Below, piece by piece: positions 45,962 through 54,083 of a stretch of DNA of 64,000 nt (position 1 is the stretch's first letter; each line of letters opens with the position of its first letter). The notes below the pieces were generated by a model that saw only the letters and a program-made list of their open reading frames with translations, was not told the DNA's origin and searched no databases. Made by a program: the position numbers and the translations under genes. This DNA is from AP-15 sp963750195 (GTDB lineage: Bacteria > Pseudomonadota > Alphaproteobacteria > ATCC43930 > CGMCC-115725). The stretch lies in the NCBI GenBank assembly GCA_963750195.1, contig CAVVPS010000007.1, forward strand, positions 32,288-96,287. Reading direction: 5' to 3'.

Positions 45962-46747
45962 ATGCTGGATTTGCGCATTCGCGGCCGTAAGGCCATCGTC
46001 TGTGCGGCGAGCAAGGGGCTGGGGCGGGCTTGCGCCACGGCGCTTGCGCGCGCCGGGGTCGAGCTGGTGATCACCGCGCGCACCAAGGAGACTCTGGAGC
46101 AGACCGCCGAGGAAATCCGCAACGAGACTGGCGCCAAGGTGACCGCGGTTGCCGGTGACATCTCGACCGAAGCCGGCCGCGCCGCGGCACTCGCCGCCTG
46201 CCCCGCCCCAGACATCCTCGTCAACAATTGCGGCGGTCCGCCGCATGGCGATTTTCGTGAATGGACGGTCGAGGACTGGCAAAAGGCGCTCAACGCCAAC
46301 ATGCTGACCCCAATCATGCTGATCAAGTCAACGGTCGACGGCATGTGCGAGCGCCGCTTTGGCCGCATCGTCAACATCACCTCGGGCTCGGTCAAATCGC
46401 CGATCGCCAATCTCGGCATGAGCAACGGCGCGCGCACTGGACTGACCGCGTTCTGTGCGGGCATCGCGCGGCAGGTGGCGAAATACAACGTGACGATCAA
46501 CGGCCTGCTGCCAGGACCGTTTCTGACCGACCGGCTGCGTTCAGGCATCGAATACGAGGCGCGGCGGCAAAACATCTCGTTCGAGGAGCTACTTGCCAAG
46601 CGCGGCCAGGCAAACCCGGCCGGACGCGTCGGCGACCCGGCGGAATTCGGCGACGCCTGCGCCTTTTTGTGCGCCGCGTCCTCCGGCTTTATTGTCGGCC
46701 AGAACCTGCTGCTCGACGGCGGCGCCTTCAACTCGACAATGGGCTGA
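45962..46747 (+). CDS. SDR family oxidoreductase lacking the usual YxxxK
   Basis: The 261-residue Rossmann protein has the cofactor motif AASKGLGRACA and VNNCGGPPHG (NNAG variant), plus ITSGSVKS at the catalytic-Ser position and GLLPGPFLTDRL. At the catalytic Tyr/Lys position the sequence reads LGMSNGARTGLT, so Tyr becomes Met and Lys becomes Ala. The family with SNGARxGL is widespread and annotated as 3-oxoacyl-ACP reductase, so redox chemistry may use other residues or be lost. It diverges from the 71-residue gene and converges with the LysR gene. Confidence 0.9.
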   Translation: MLDLRIRGRKAIVCAASKGLGRACATALARAGVELVITARTKETLEQTAEEIRNETGAKVTAVAGDISTEAGRAAALAACPAPDILVNNCGGPPHGDFREWTVEDWQKALNANMLTPIMLIKSTVDGMCERRFGRIVNITSGSVKSPIANLGMSNGARTGLTAFCAGIARQVAKYNVTINGLLPGPFLTDRLRSGIEYEARRQNISFEELLAKRGQANPAGRVGDPAEFGDACAFLCAASSGFIVGQNLLLDGGAFNSTMG

Positions 46748-46775
46748 TCCCGAGCCTGTCGGCGAGCGGCGGTGC

Positions 46776-47702
46776 TCAATCGGCCGCCGCCGCCTCGGGC
46801 CGCCGATCGGCTTCCTCGCGCAGCCATTGTCGGAATGCCCGCACTTTGGGGCGTTCGAGCGCCCCCGGCGCGGTGACGATGTAGTAGGCGAACAGGTCGG
46901 GCAGCGCCAAGGAGAACAGCCGCACCAGCCGGCCGGCGGCGAGATCGGCGGCGGCGATCGTGCTGTGCGCCAGCACCACGCCATGCCCGGCTATCGCCGC
47001 GTCGAGCGCCAGGCTCATATTGTTGAAGCTGAGTCCGGCCGTCGCCGCGACATCCTTGACCCCCGCGGCTTTCAGCCACATCGGCCAGGTCGGCGCCAGC
47101 GGATCGCGCTCGATCGCCTGATCGTGGATCAGCGCATGATGCCGCAAATCATCAGGCGTGTGCAAAGGCGGCCCGGCCGCGAGCAGCTGCGGGCTGCAGG
47201 CGGGAAAGACCTCGTTCGTAAACAGCAATTCGACGTCGAGCCCCGGGTAATGCCCGGTGCCATAACGGATGGCGATGTCGAAATCGCCCTTGCTCAGATC
47301 GACGACCTCGTCGGTCGCCGAAATTCGCACATCGACCTCGGGGCATTGTTCCTGGAACCGGTGCAGGCGCAACACCAGCCACTTGGCGGCGAAGGAGGGT
47401 GACGCGGTCACGGTCAACGACCCGGTGTCGTTGTGCGCTCGTAAGCGCCTGACCGAGGCCTGGATCCCGGAGAACGCCTGTGACAGTCCGGGCAATAGCA
47501 CCTGCGCCGACGCAGTCAGCGCGATTGACCGGTTGAGGCGGTGAAACAGCCTGACCCCAAGGTCCTGCTCCAGGGCATGAATCTGATGGCTGATTGCGGC
47601 CGGGGTCACGAACAGCTCTTCGGCCGCTTTGCTGAAACTCATGTGGCGGGCGGCTGCTTCGAAGGCGCGCAGCGCGCTGAGCGGCGGCATATGGTTATTC
47701 AT
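46776..47702 (-). CDS. LysR family transcriptional regulator, GcvA-like
   Basis: The 308-residue protein has a winged helix-turn-helix at about residues 8-66 (LRAFEAAARHMSFSKAAEEL, then AISHQIHALEQDLG). A periplasmic-binding-type sensor domain follows with FAAKWLVLRLHRFQ and IAIRYGTGHYPG, typical of the GcvA group. It is transcribed divergently from the DUF1127 gene at 47833 with a 130-base gap, the usual place for a LysR target operator. Its ligand and regulon are unknown. Confidence 0.93.
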   Translation of the reverse strand: MNNHMPPLSALRAFEAAARHMSFSKAAEELFVTPAAISHQIHALEQDLGVRLFHRLNRSIALTASAQVLLPGLSQAFSGIQASVRRLRAHNDTGSLTVTASPSFAAKWLVLRLHRFQEQCPEVDVRISATDEVVDLSKGDFDIAIRYGTGHYPGLDVELLFTNEVFPACSPQLLAAGPPLHTPDDLRHHALIHDQAIERDPLAPTWPMWLKAAGVKDVAATAGLSFNNMSLALDAAIAGHGVVLAHSTIAAADLAAGRLVRLFSLALPDLFAYYIVTAPGALERPKVRAFRQWLREEADRRPEAAAAD

Positions 47703-47832
47703 CAGACATGAGGAATTCTAATTCGGGCCTGAAAAACTCTCGTTTGCGGATCGATACCATCGCTCGCATTTAACGGGCAGGAAAGTTGTTTGCAAGCGCA
47801 GTCATGCGCTGGCACGGTTTAGAGGCTTTCAC

Positions 47833-48063
47833 ATGAGTGCAATCAGGTTCGAGGATGTGGGCGGGCGTGTTGCCAGGGCGCGCCGCTCTGCGCATGCCGC
47901 AGACAATGCTGCCTCTCGGCTGTTCGGGGAGTTGCGAGAATGGCGGCGGCGTTCAAAGGGTCGCGCCCAGCTCGCCACGCTCGACGATCTGATGCTCAAG
48001 GATATCGGCATCAGCCGCGCTGACGCCGAGTTTTTGGCTAACAAGCCTTTCTGGAGGGAATGA
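47833..48063 (+). CDS. DUF1127 family small protein
   Basis: The 76-residue protein contains the arginine-rich DUF1127 motif: WRRRSKGRAQLATLDDLMLKDIGISRADA (listed in part, residues about 38-66), ending NKPFWRE. DUF1127 proteins in Agrobacterium and Rhodobacter bind RNA or affect sRNA stability and stress/phosphate physiology. AGAGG precedes ATG 47833. Its stop overlaps the next start as ATGA. Confidence 0.93.
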   Translation: MSAIRFEDVGGRVARARRSAHAADNAASRLFGELREWRRRSKGRAQLATLDDLMLKDIGISRADAEFLANKPFWRE

Positions 48064-48224
48064 TGATCATGCGAACACATACCGACGAGCGCAAATCGCT
48101 GCGCATCGGGACTTTGCGCCGTGCCGCGCGCGCCATCGGCGCGCTGTTGGCTCGGGTCCCGCTGCCAGCCGCCAGGCCGGAACAGAAGCCCTGGACGGAA
48201 ACGTTGCGGTTCCCGCCCTTTTGA
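48063..48224 (+). CDS. Small Arg/Ala-rich hypothetical protein, 53 residues
   Basis: ATG 48063 overlaps the DUF1127 TGA by one base. The product (MIMRTHTDERKSLRIGTLRR, then AARAIGALLARVPLPAARPE) ends in PWTETLRFPPF. It has a hydrophobic middle and no known domain. The overlap and 34-base gap to the CmcJ-like gene suggest one transcript. It could also be a leader peptide; translation is not proven. Confidence 0.5.
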   Translation: MIMRTHTDERKSLRIGTLRRAARAIGALLARVPLPAARPEQKPWTETLRFPPF

Positions 48225-48257
48225 GTGACCCTTTGAAACACCAACGAGGACCAGGCT

Positions 48258-49085
48258 ATGAGCAATTTTGCCACTCTTCCCTATGTCGAGGCTGAGCTGA
48301 ATTATCTGGCGCCGATGGCCGAGCGGCCGCGCTATTACGCCTATGACGCCGGCGAGGTCAGCTCGAACATGACGCCCGAGCCGCACCGGGTGCCTATCCG
48401 CGACATGCGGCCGATCGCTGCGGAAATCGAACTCGACCGCCAGGGCTTCGCCCTGGTCGAACAGCAGACCGCGGTCCGCGACTTCTGGGATGATGAAGAG
48501 GTGCGCCGGGTCTATTACCCCGAGGCCGAGCGGTTTATCGCCGAGAAAACCGGCGCCAGCCGCGTTTTCATTTTCGACCATCTGCAGCGCCGCCGCGTAC
48601 TGGGGGCGACCAGGCGCGCGCCGGGCGTGCCGCCGCAGCCGGCGACCCGGGTCCATGTCGACCACACCGCGCGGTCCGGCCCGCAGCGCGTGCGCGATCT
48701 GCTGCCTGACGAGGCCGAGGAATTGCTCAAAGGTCGTGTCCAGGTGATCAATCTGTGGCGCCCGATCCGCGGGCCGCTGCAGGATTCGCCGCTCGCAGTG
48801 TGCGACGCGCGCACCGTCGATCTGGCCGATCTGGTGCCGTCGGATCTGATCTATCGCGAGCGCGTCGGCGAGACCTACTCGGTTACCTATAACCCGGCCC
48901 ACGAATGGTATTACGTGCCGGAGATGCGGCGCGAACAGGCGCTTCTGCTGAAGATCGCCGACACCAAGACGGACGGGCGCGCCCGCTTTATGCCACATAC
49001 CTCGTTCACCGACCCGACAACTCCGCCCGACGCCTTCCCGCGCGAAAGCATCGAGCTGCGCACCCTCGTCTTCCACCCAAACTGA
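48258..49085 (+). CDS. CmcJ/NvfI family oxidoreductase
   Basis: The 275-residue protein belongs to the 2-oxoglutarate/Fe(II)-like CmcJ/NvfI group, first known from cephamycin and fungal novofumigatonin synthesis. Characteristic blocks are YYAYDAGEVSSNM, DHLQRRRVLGATRRAPG (in part), VHVDHTARSGPQRV (metal-binding H-x-D) and VINLWRPIRGPLQDSPLAV (in part). PHTSFTDP near the end supplies a second His. In bacteria these genes are seldom in cephamycin clusters and their substrates are unknown. It is followed by a GC-rich hairpin. Confidence 0.9.
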   Translation: MSNFATLPYVEAELNYLAPMAERPRYYAYDAGEVSSNMTPEPHRVPIRDMRPIAAEIELDRQGFALVEQQTAVRDFWDDEEVRRVYYPEAERFIAEKTGASRVFIFDHLQRRRVLGATRRAPGVPPQPATRVHVDHTARSGPQRVRDLLPDEAEELLKGRVQVINLWRPIRGPLQDSPLAVCDARTVDLADLVPSDLIYRERVGETYSVTYNPAHEWYYVPEMRREQALLLKIADTKTDGRARFMPHTSFTDPTTPPDAFPRESIELRTLVFHPN

Positions 49086-49100
49086 GTCGGCATCCTTCGC

Positions 49101-49128
49101 CCCCGGCCTGGCAATCCCCGGGCCGGGG
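49101..49128 (+). terminator. GC-rich hairpin after the CmcJ-like gene
   Basis: CCCCGGCC (49101-49108) pairs exactly with GGCCGGGG (49121-49128) around a 12-base loop, 15 bases after the stop codon. No T-run follows. Its position between convergent genes suggests a bidirectional or weak terminator. Confidence 0.35.
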
Positions 49129-49179
49129 AAACTGCCTCCGTCCCCACAATTTTCGGCGACGGGCGATCGCACCAGCCGG

Positions 49180-49968
49180 TTAGCCGCCGAGAGTGACTGC
49201 TTCGGATCCGCCCGGATGGCGCCCGGCGCGTTGCGGCAAAACAACTACGCAGGTGACAATAAACGCGGCGATCACGGCCGAAGCCAGCGGGCGGCTGAGC
49301 GCCAGCCCGCCATGGTTCAGCGGCTTATCGAGAAAATCGCCGACGGTGGCGCCCAGCGGCCGAGTCAGGATGAAGGCCGCCCAGAACAGCAGCACTCGCG
49401 ACAGGCTCGTCCAGAAGTATAATCCGGCGATCACGGCGAGCCCCGCGGCAAACACAAGCGCGCCGTCGCCATAGCCCAGCCCGCCAGTATCGGCCATCCA
49501 GTCGCCGAGTGCTGTGCCAAGCGTTTGCGAGACGGTAATGGCCGCCCAATAGAACGCTTCAACTCTCGGCGTGCTGACCGTGTTCACCGAGATGGTGCCC
49601 TCGGACCAGTACCAGAGGCCCAGCACCGCTATCAGGCTGACGAACAGCAAGGTCGCGCCGCCAGTGTAACCGATGCCAAGCGAGCGGTCGGCGAAGTCCG
49701 CCATGGTGGTGCCGAAGGTGGTAGAGGCGACGATTGTGGCCCAGTACAGGAAAGGATGAAATTTTTTGGCGAGGATCTGCGCGATCACCAGCGCGATGAG
49801 CAGGGCGAGGAAGAGGGCGGTGCCGGCGAGATAACCCCAGTTGAAGGTCATCGTGACCGAGTCGCCGCCGGTCTCGCCCAAGGTCGTCGCCGCGATCTTG
49901 ATGATCCAGAAGACGAGAGTGACTTCGGGGACCTTGCTCAGAGCCCCCGGTTCAGACGTGTCGTTCAT
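49180..49968 (-). CDS. COG4705 membrane protein with four internal repeats
   Basis: The 262-residue membrane protein shows four copies of a helix-linked motif: WIIKIAATTLGETGGD, WATIVASTTFGTTMADF, WAAITVSQTLGTALGDW and WAAFILTRPLGATVGDF. Each ends a hydrophobic segment with (T/S)xGxT(x)(G/A)D. This is the COG4705 family, whose function is unknown. An in-frame GTG at 49983 exists, but ATG 49968 (MNDTSEPGALSKVPEVT) gives the family start. The repeats suggest a transporter or channel made by gene duplication. Confidence 0.85.
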   Translation of the reverse strand: MNDTSEPGALSKVPEVTLVFWIIKIAATTLGETGGDSVTMTFNWGYLAGTALFLALLIALVIAQILAKKFHPFLYWATIVASTTFGTTMADFADRSLGIGYTGGATLLFVSLIAVLGLWYWSEGTISVNTVSTPRVEAFYWAAITVSQTLGTALGDWMADTGGLGYGDGALVFAAGLAVIAGLYFWTSLSRVLLFWAAFILTRPLGATVGDFLDKPLNHGGLALSRPLASAVIAAFIVTCVVVLPQRAGRHPGGSEAVTLGG

Positions 49969-50016
49969 CGCTTTGGCGTCCACTCGGTTGAAATCGGAAC
50001 CCTACTTCTTCATCGA

Positions 50017-51072
50017 CTAAACCGTGGCGATGGCGTTGGCGGGGGAGCCTACGGCGCCGGGCAGGCGCAGCGGTGGGGCGGTCAGCAAAAAGCGGGAGCG
50101 GCCGTGGGCGCGCAGCCAGTCGGCGAGTTCGGACAACCACCAGATCTCGCCGAGATAGACGCCGAGCTTGAACAGGCAGTGCGCGTGCAACGGCAGGGAG
50201 GCGCAGTGATCCTCCTCGCAGGGCCGCGACGGTGAGGCCTCGACCGCGCGGTTGTCGGAGATCAATGCCACCACGCCCGATCGGGTGATCCAGTTCAAGA
50301 TCCGCTCGTCGCGGCCGTCGAGCGCCGCACATGGATATTGTTCGAGCGTTGCCGCGTCGGGAGTCTTGTTCATGCCGAGGATGACCCGGTCGTAGCCGGT
50401 GCGGAAGCAGACCAGGTCGCCCTCCTCGACCGTGACCTTGTCCTGATCCATGATCCGCATCAGCTCGTCAAAGCTGACGAATTTGCCGCCGCGGCCGAAA
50501 TGGGCCTCGAGATCGATCATCACGGCGCGGCCCTGGATCGGATGCGCGGCCATGTTGTCGACCCCGAGCGCCGTGGCGCCGACATGGTCGCCGGTTGCGA
50601 CCGCCCGGCCCTGGCGGTAATCCATCGGCCCGACGATATGTTCGCCGGCGCGATAACCGTTATAGAAGACGATCTCGGGCTCGCCGTCGCTGTCGGCGTC
50701 GAACAATTGCCCGACATGGGCGAGGCTGTCCCACTGCGTCGAATATTGCAGCGTCATCTCGACGATGTCGTCGCAGATCACATCGATGAGACGCGGGTCT
50801 TCGCGGCTGAGCGGGTAGGTCATATAGGGCATGCCGTTGCGCTGGTTCGCGATCAGCCGCGGCGGATGGCGGCGCGGGTTGACCACGGTGCCGCCCGGAT
50901 AGTCGAGCGGCAGGCTCAGGCAAAAGGTCTTGCCCTCCTTCACCTCGGCGATGCCCTTGAGCACCTTGTCCGCGGTCAGCAGGTTGAGCCGACCGAGTTG
51001 ATCGTCGCGACCCCAGTCGCCCCAAGTCGAACCCGGTGGGCGGCGCTTCCAGCGCGGATTCTCGGGCATCAT
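50017..51072 (-). CDS. Cyclase family protein (PF04199, kynurenine formamidase-like)
   Basis: The 351-residue protein has WGRDDQLGRLNLLT near the start, MTLQYSTQWDSLAHVGQ where the metal-binding HxGTHxD motif of kynurenine formamidase would lie (here SLAHVG, so two ligands may be altered), TALGVDNMAAHPIQGRAV and SDNRAVEA. The long form resembles putative cyclases of polyketide or aromatic metabolism. AGGGGAG precedes ATG 51072. It is upstream of, and 34 bases away from, the COG4705 gene on the same strand. The exact reaction is unknown. Confidence 0.85.
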   Translation of the reverse strand: MMPENPRWKRRPPGSTWGDWGRDDQLGRLNLLTADKVLKGIAEVKEGKTFCLSLPLDYPGGTVVNPRRHPPRLIANQRNGMPYMTYPLSREDPRLIDVICDDIVEMTLQYSTQWDSLAHVGQLFDADSDGEPEIVFYNGYRAGEHIVGPMDYRQGRAVATGDHVGATALGVDNMAAHPIQGRAVMIDLEAHFGRGGKFVSFDELMRIMDQDKVTVEEGDLVCFRTGYDRVILGMNKTPDAATLEQYPCAALDGRDERILNWITRSGVVALISDNRAVEASPSRPCEEDHCASLPLHAHCLFKLGVYLGEIWWLSELADWLRAHGRSRFLLTAPPLRLPGAVGSPANAIATV

Positions 51073-51293
51073 CAAGCTCCCCTAATTTTGCTGCCTCTGC
51101 AGCAAATCAGCAGCAAATTCCCAGTCTCGCGCTATCTGCCGACCTCGATCTGTCCATCATGCATCGCGATAGCGGCATTTTTTGGGGTGATTGTCCGACC
51201 CCGATCGCCCTGAGGGCGAACGCGACGCATCGCGTTCCCAGCGCGGCTAGTCGGGCGTTTTCAAACCCTTTTGTCGAAATGTTATAGTCCGTC

Positions 51294-51336
51294 GTCATCC
51301 TGAGGAGCGGCCCGGAGGGCCGCGTCTCGAAGGACG
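51294..51336 (+). repeat. REP-like inverted repeat, left arm
   Basis: This 43-base element starts GTCATCCTGAGGAG and ends GTCTCGAAGGACG, with an internal GC palindrome (GGCCCGGAGGGCC). It matches the reverse complement of 51659-51699. It encodes the last codons and stop of the GIY-YIG gene. CCTGAGGAG...CTCGAAGGA repeats are abundant in many alphaproteobacterial genomes. Confidence 0.85.
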
Positions 51337-51627
51337 AACTGCTGTTGCACCGCGGCGCGCCAGAAACGGCAGAACGGCGAGGTCACCGCGTATCAAAGCC
51401 TCCTTCTTATCGCGGCGCCAGCCTTTGACTTGCCGTTCGGCGGTAGCAGCATCTTCGAGGCGGTCAAAATGTTGATGGAACACCAGTTCGACGGGTCGGC
51501 GCAGAGCGGTGTATCCGTCGAAATCGCCGGCTTGATGCTCGGCCAACCGCCGTTCCAATCCAGCGGTCGTGGTCCCGGCATAGTACGAGCCGTCGGCGCA
51601 GCGGAGTATGTAGAGATAGGCGCCCAT
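51295..51627 (-). CDS. GIY-YIG nuclease family protein
   Basis: The 110-residue protein has a compact GIY-YIG domain: YLYILRCADGSYYAGTT at the start (a GIY-YIG variant), LERRLAEHQ with conserved Arg and RRPVELVFHQHFD, and AERQVKGWRRDKKEALI. These are the YhbQ/UPF0213-like nucleases. The last 14 residues (VRPSRRGPPGRSSG) and stop are encoded by the left REP-like repeat. Inverted repeat copies lie on both sides, so the gene looks like the passenger or enzyme of a small mobile unit. No transposase is present. Confidence 0.92.
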   Translation of the reverse strand: MGAYLYILRCADGSYYAGTTTAGLERRLAEHQAGDFDGYTALRRPVELVFHQHFDRLEDAATAERQVKGWRRDKKEALIRGDLAVLPFLARRGATAVRPSRRGPPGRSSG

Positions 51628-51658
51628 GGTCCCTCGAATAAATGATGGCGCCGCTGTG

Positions 51659-51699
51659 CGTCCTTCGAGACGCCCGCTGCGCTGGCTCCTCAGGATGAC
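51659..51699 (-). repeat. REP-like inverted repeat, right arm
   Basis: The reverse complement of 51659-51699 begins GTCATCCTGAGGAG and ends GTCTCGAAGGACG, the same ends as 51294-51336; the middle differs (CCAGCGCAGCGGG). Both arms lie in inverted orientation around the GIY-YIG gene, 32 bases from its start codon. Confidence 0.85.
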
Positions 51700-51714
51700 G
51701 GGGAGTTGCGATGG

Positions 51715-52689
51715 CTAGACAACTTTCGCCAGTTTTTGCAGGCTCCGAAGGCCGGGCGGAATGGGCTCGCCCTTGGCACGGACGCGGCGGCCCCAATTGG
51801 TGAACGAGACCTCACCGACATAAATATCGCCGCGCAAATCGACGGAAATCCCGTGCGGCGAGATGAATTGCCCGGATTCAAGGCCGGCATGCGCAGCGCC
51901 GAGCCGCGCCAGCAATTCGCCTTTAGCGGTATAGATGCTGACCCGCGGCCCACAATTCGGCAGATCGATATTGACCGCCATGTCCGGCCCGATTTCGCCG
52001 ACGAAGAAGCGCGGCGTTTTGGTGCCGGTTTCCATGTAAAGACCCGACGGGCGATGCATGTTGTTCCATTGCGCCTCGTATTTTCCGTTGCCGTCGAACA
52101 CCTGAACGCGATGGTTCTCGCGGTCGGCGACATAGACCCAGCCATCCGGGTCGCAGCAGATGTTGTGGGCGATGTTGAACTGCCCGGGATCGGTGCCGGG
52201 CTCGCCCCACGACATGACTCGCTTACCGTCGGGCGTGTATTTGTGCACCCGCGAATTGCCGTAGCCGTCGGAGATGTAGAGATAGTCGGCCTGCGGCGAT
52301 AGCGCGGTATGGGTGCAGCGGTGGAACGGCTCGCCGCTCATATACGGCGCGGGCTTGCCGGGGATGCCGATCGTCAGCAATACCTTGCCGTCGAGCGTGC
52401 ACTGGCGGACCGTGTGATCGCCGTCATCGGTCAGCCAGATCGTGTCGTCAGGCGCCATGTGGACGCCATGCGGGCGCAGGAACACGCCTTCGCCCCATGA
52501 ACGCAGGAAGTTACCGTTGCGGTCGAACACACACATCGGGTGCTTGCCGCGGTTGAAGGCATAGACATTGTCGTTTTTGTCGACGCCGACGGCAGCGACG
52601 TCGGCGTTGAACTCATAGCCGGGCGGCAATTTCGCCCAACCGTCGACGACTTCGTATCGGTAGCCGTCCGTTCCGATAATGACCGCCAT
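51715..52689 (-). CDS. NHL-repeat protein, peptidyl-alpha-hydroxyglycine lyase-like
   Basis: The 324-residue protein is a beta-propeller: GVDKNDNVYAFNRGKHP, FLRPHGVHMAPDDTIWLTDDGDH (in part), YLYISDGYGNSRVHKY, DGWVYVADRENHRVQVFD (in part) and ISPHGISVDLRGDIYVGE. These match the bacterial proteins annotated as peptidyl-alpha-hydroxyglycine alpha-amidating lyase-like or NHL proteins. There is no signal peptide. GGAGG precedes ATG 52689. It follows no clear operon, but a divergent amidohydrolase gene starts 195 bases away. Bacterial substrates are unknown. Confidence 0.85.
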   Translation of the reverse strand: MAVIIGTDGYRYEVVDGWAKLPPGYEFNADVAAVGVDKNDNVYAFNRGKHPMCVFDRNGNFLRSWGEGVFLRPHGVHMAPDDTIWLTDDGDHTVRQCTLDGKVLLTIGIPGKPAPYMSGEPFHRCTHTALSPQADYLYISDGYGNSRVHKYTPDGKRVMSWGEPGTDPGQFNIAHNICCDPDGWVYVADRENHRVQVFDGNGKYEAQWNNMHRPSGLYMETGTKTPRFFVGEIGPDMAVNIDLPNCGPRVSIYTAKGELLARLGAAHAGLESGQFISPHGISVDLRGDIYVGEVSFTNWGRRVRAKGEPIPPGLRSLQKLAKVV

Positions 52690-52884
52690 TGCGTTTTCCT
52701 CCGTCGCTGGATTTGAGGGATTATAGGGCCGTACCGTGCCCGCTCAACTCACGCGGCGCCACGCAAGGCGGCATAACGAAGATCTGCGAGCGCAGCGATT
52801 ACCTTACATGCTCCTGGGGTCGGGGTTGCCACCTGCATCCCGATGGCGGACCATGAGCGCCGATCTGCCAGGGAGGGGGCGGCG

Positions 52885-54036
52885 ATGAAATACGATCTTC
52901 TGCTCAGCGGTGGCGAAATTGTCGACCCTGCCGCAGGGTTGCATGGCCTGATGGATATCGGCATTGCCGGTGGAAAGATCGTTGCGGTGGCGCCATCGCT
53001 GCCGGCATCGGAGGCGCGCCGCACGATCAGCGCCAAGGGCCGGCTGGTGACGCCGGGCTTGGTCGACCTCCATGCCCATATCTTCGTCAATGCCCATGAT
53101 ATGGCCGGGGACACCGATCGCTTCTGCCGGGCGAGCGGGGTCACAACCTTGTGCGATGCCGGCAGCGCCGGCTCGGCCACCTTTGCCGGGCTGCGCCAGG
53201 TGATCGACCGGGAAGTGCGCACCCGCACCCGCGCCTTCGTCAACTTGTCGGCGATCGGCATCGTCGGCACCTCGCGCGGCGGTGAGCTGTCGCATTTCCC
53301 CTACGCCGATCCCGAAGGCTGCGCCCGCACGATCAGCGAAAACCCGGACCTCGCGATCGGCGTCAAGCTGCGTTACGGAGCGGGGCTGGTCTGGGAATAT
53401 ACCCCAGAGCCGGTCAAGCTAGCGCGCAAGACCGCGGATATGGCCGGCGGCGTTCCAATGATGATGCACATCACCGATTCGCCGATCCCGCTGCCCGAAC
53501 TGCTCGCTCACATGAAGGCGGGCGACATCGTCACCCACTGCTATCACGGCCGCGCGCACGGCATCATGGGCCAGGAAAAGCAGCTGGTCCTCAAAGAAGT
53601 CGTCGAGGCGCAGCGCCACGGCATCATCTTCGACTGTGCGCATGGCCGAAGCCATTTCAGCTTTCCGATGATCGAGAAGGCGCTCGACCAAGGCTTTCTG
53701 CCCGACACGATCTCGACCGATTTGACCTTTACCAGTGCCACCAACGGGCCGGTATGGGATCTGCCGACGACGATGTCGAAATTGCTGCATTTCGGCATGT
53801 CGCTCGATGATCTCGTCACGCGCTCCACCGCAACGCCGGCCAAGATCCTCGGCTACGAGGGCACGGTCGGAACCCTCATGCCTGGCGCCAACGCCGACAT
53901 CGCCGCATTCGAACTGCGCGACGGCAATTTCCAATTGCGCGATAGCGACGGCAACACCGTTACCGCCAAGCGCCGCCTGATCGCCCAAATGACGATCAAG
54001 GACGGGCGTGTGTGGTACGAGCGACCGACCGAATAA
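52885..54036 (+). CDS. Amidohydrolase/deacetylase family metallohydrolase
   Basis: The 383-residue protein is an amidohydrolase-superfamily member: LLSGGEIVDPAAGLHG, DLHAHIFVNAHD (HxH metal motif), GVKLRYGAG (candidate metal Lys), MMHITDSPIP, IVTHCYHGRAHGI and IIFDCAHGRSHFSF. DTISTDLTF supplies the catalytic Asp. GGGAGGGGGCGGCG precedes ATG 52885; the frame is open upstream. Family members annotated as deacetylases or dihydroorotases act on cyclic or acyl amides; the substrate is not known. The EamA transporter gene follows 47 bases later. Confidence 0.9.
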   Translation: MKYDLLLSGGEIVDPAAGLHGLMDIGIAGGKIVAVAPSLPASEARRTISAKGRLVTPGLVDLHAHIFVNAHDMAGDTDRFCRASGVTTLCDAGSAGSATFAGLRQVIDREVRTRTRAFVNLSAIGIVGTSRGGELSHFPYADPEGCARTISENPDLAIGVKLRYGAGLVWEYTPEPVKLARKTADMAGGVPMMMHITDSPIPLPELLAHMKAGDIVTHCYHGRAHGIMGQEKQLVLKEVVEAQRHGIIFDCAHGRSHFSFPMIEKALDQGFLPDTISTDLTFTSATNGPVWDLPTTMSKLLHFGMSLDDLVTRSTATPAKILGYEGTVGTLMPGANADIAAFELRDGNFQLRDSDGNTVTAKRRLIAQMTIKDGRVWYERPTE

Positions 54037-54083
54037 ACCACGCGTCATCGCAGTGGGCGCGGAAGCTGTCCAGGGCCCAAAGA

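Noticed and set aside
45652..47079. 475-codon minus-strand frame
   Set aside because: Only the last 71-91 codons look coding; the rest is antisense to the SDR gene and the start of the LysR region.
47829..49244. 471-codon minus-strand frame
   Set aside because: It mirrors the DUF1127 and CmcJ-like genes, which have clear motifs and ribosome-binding sites.
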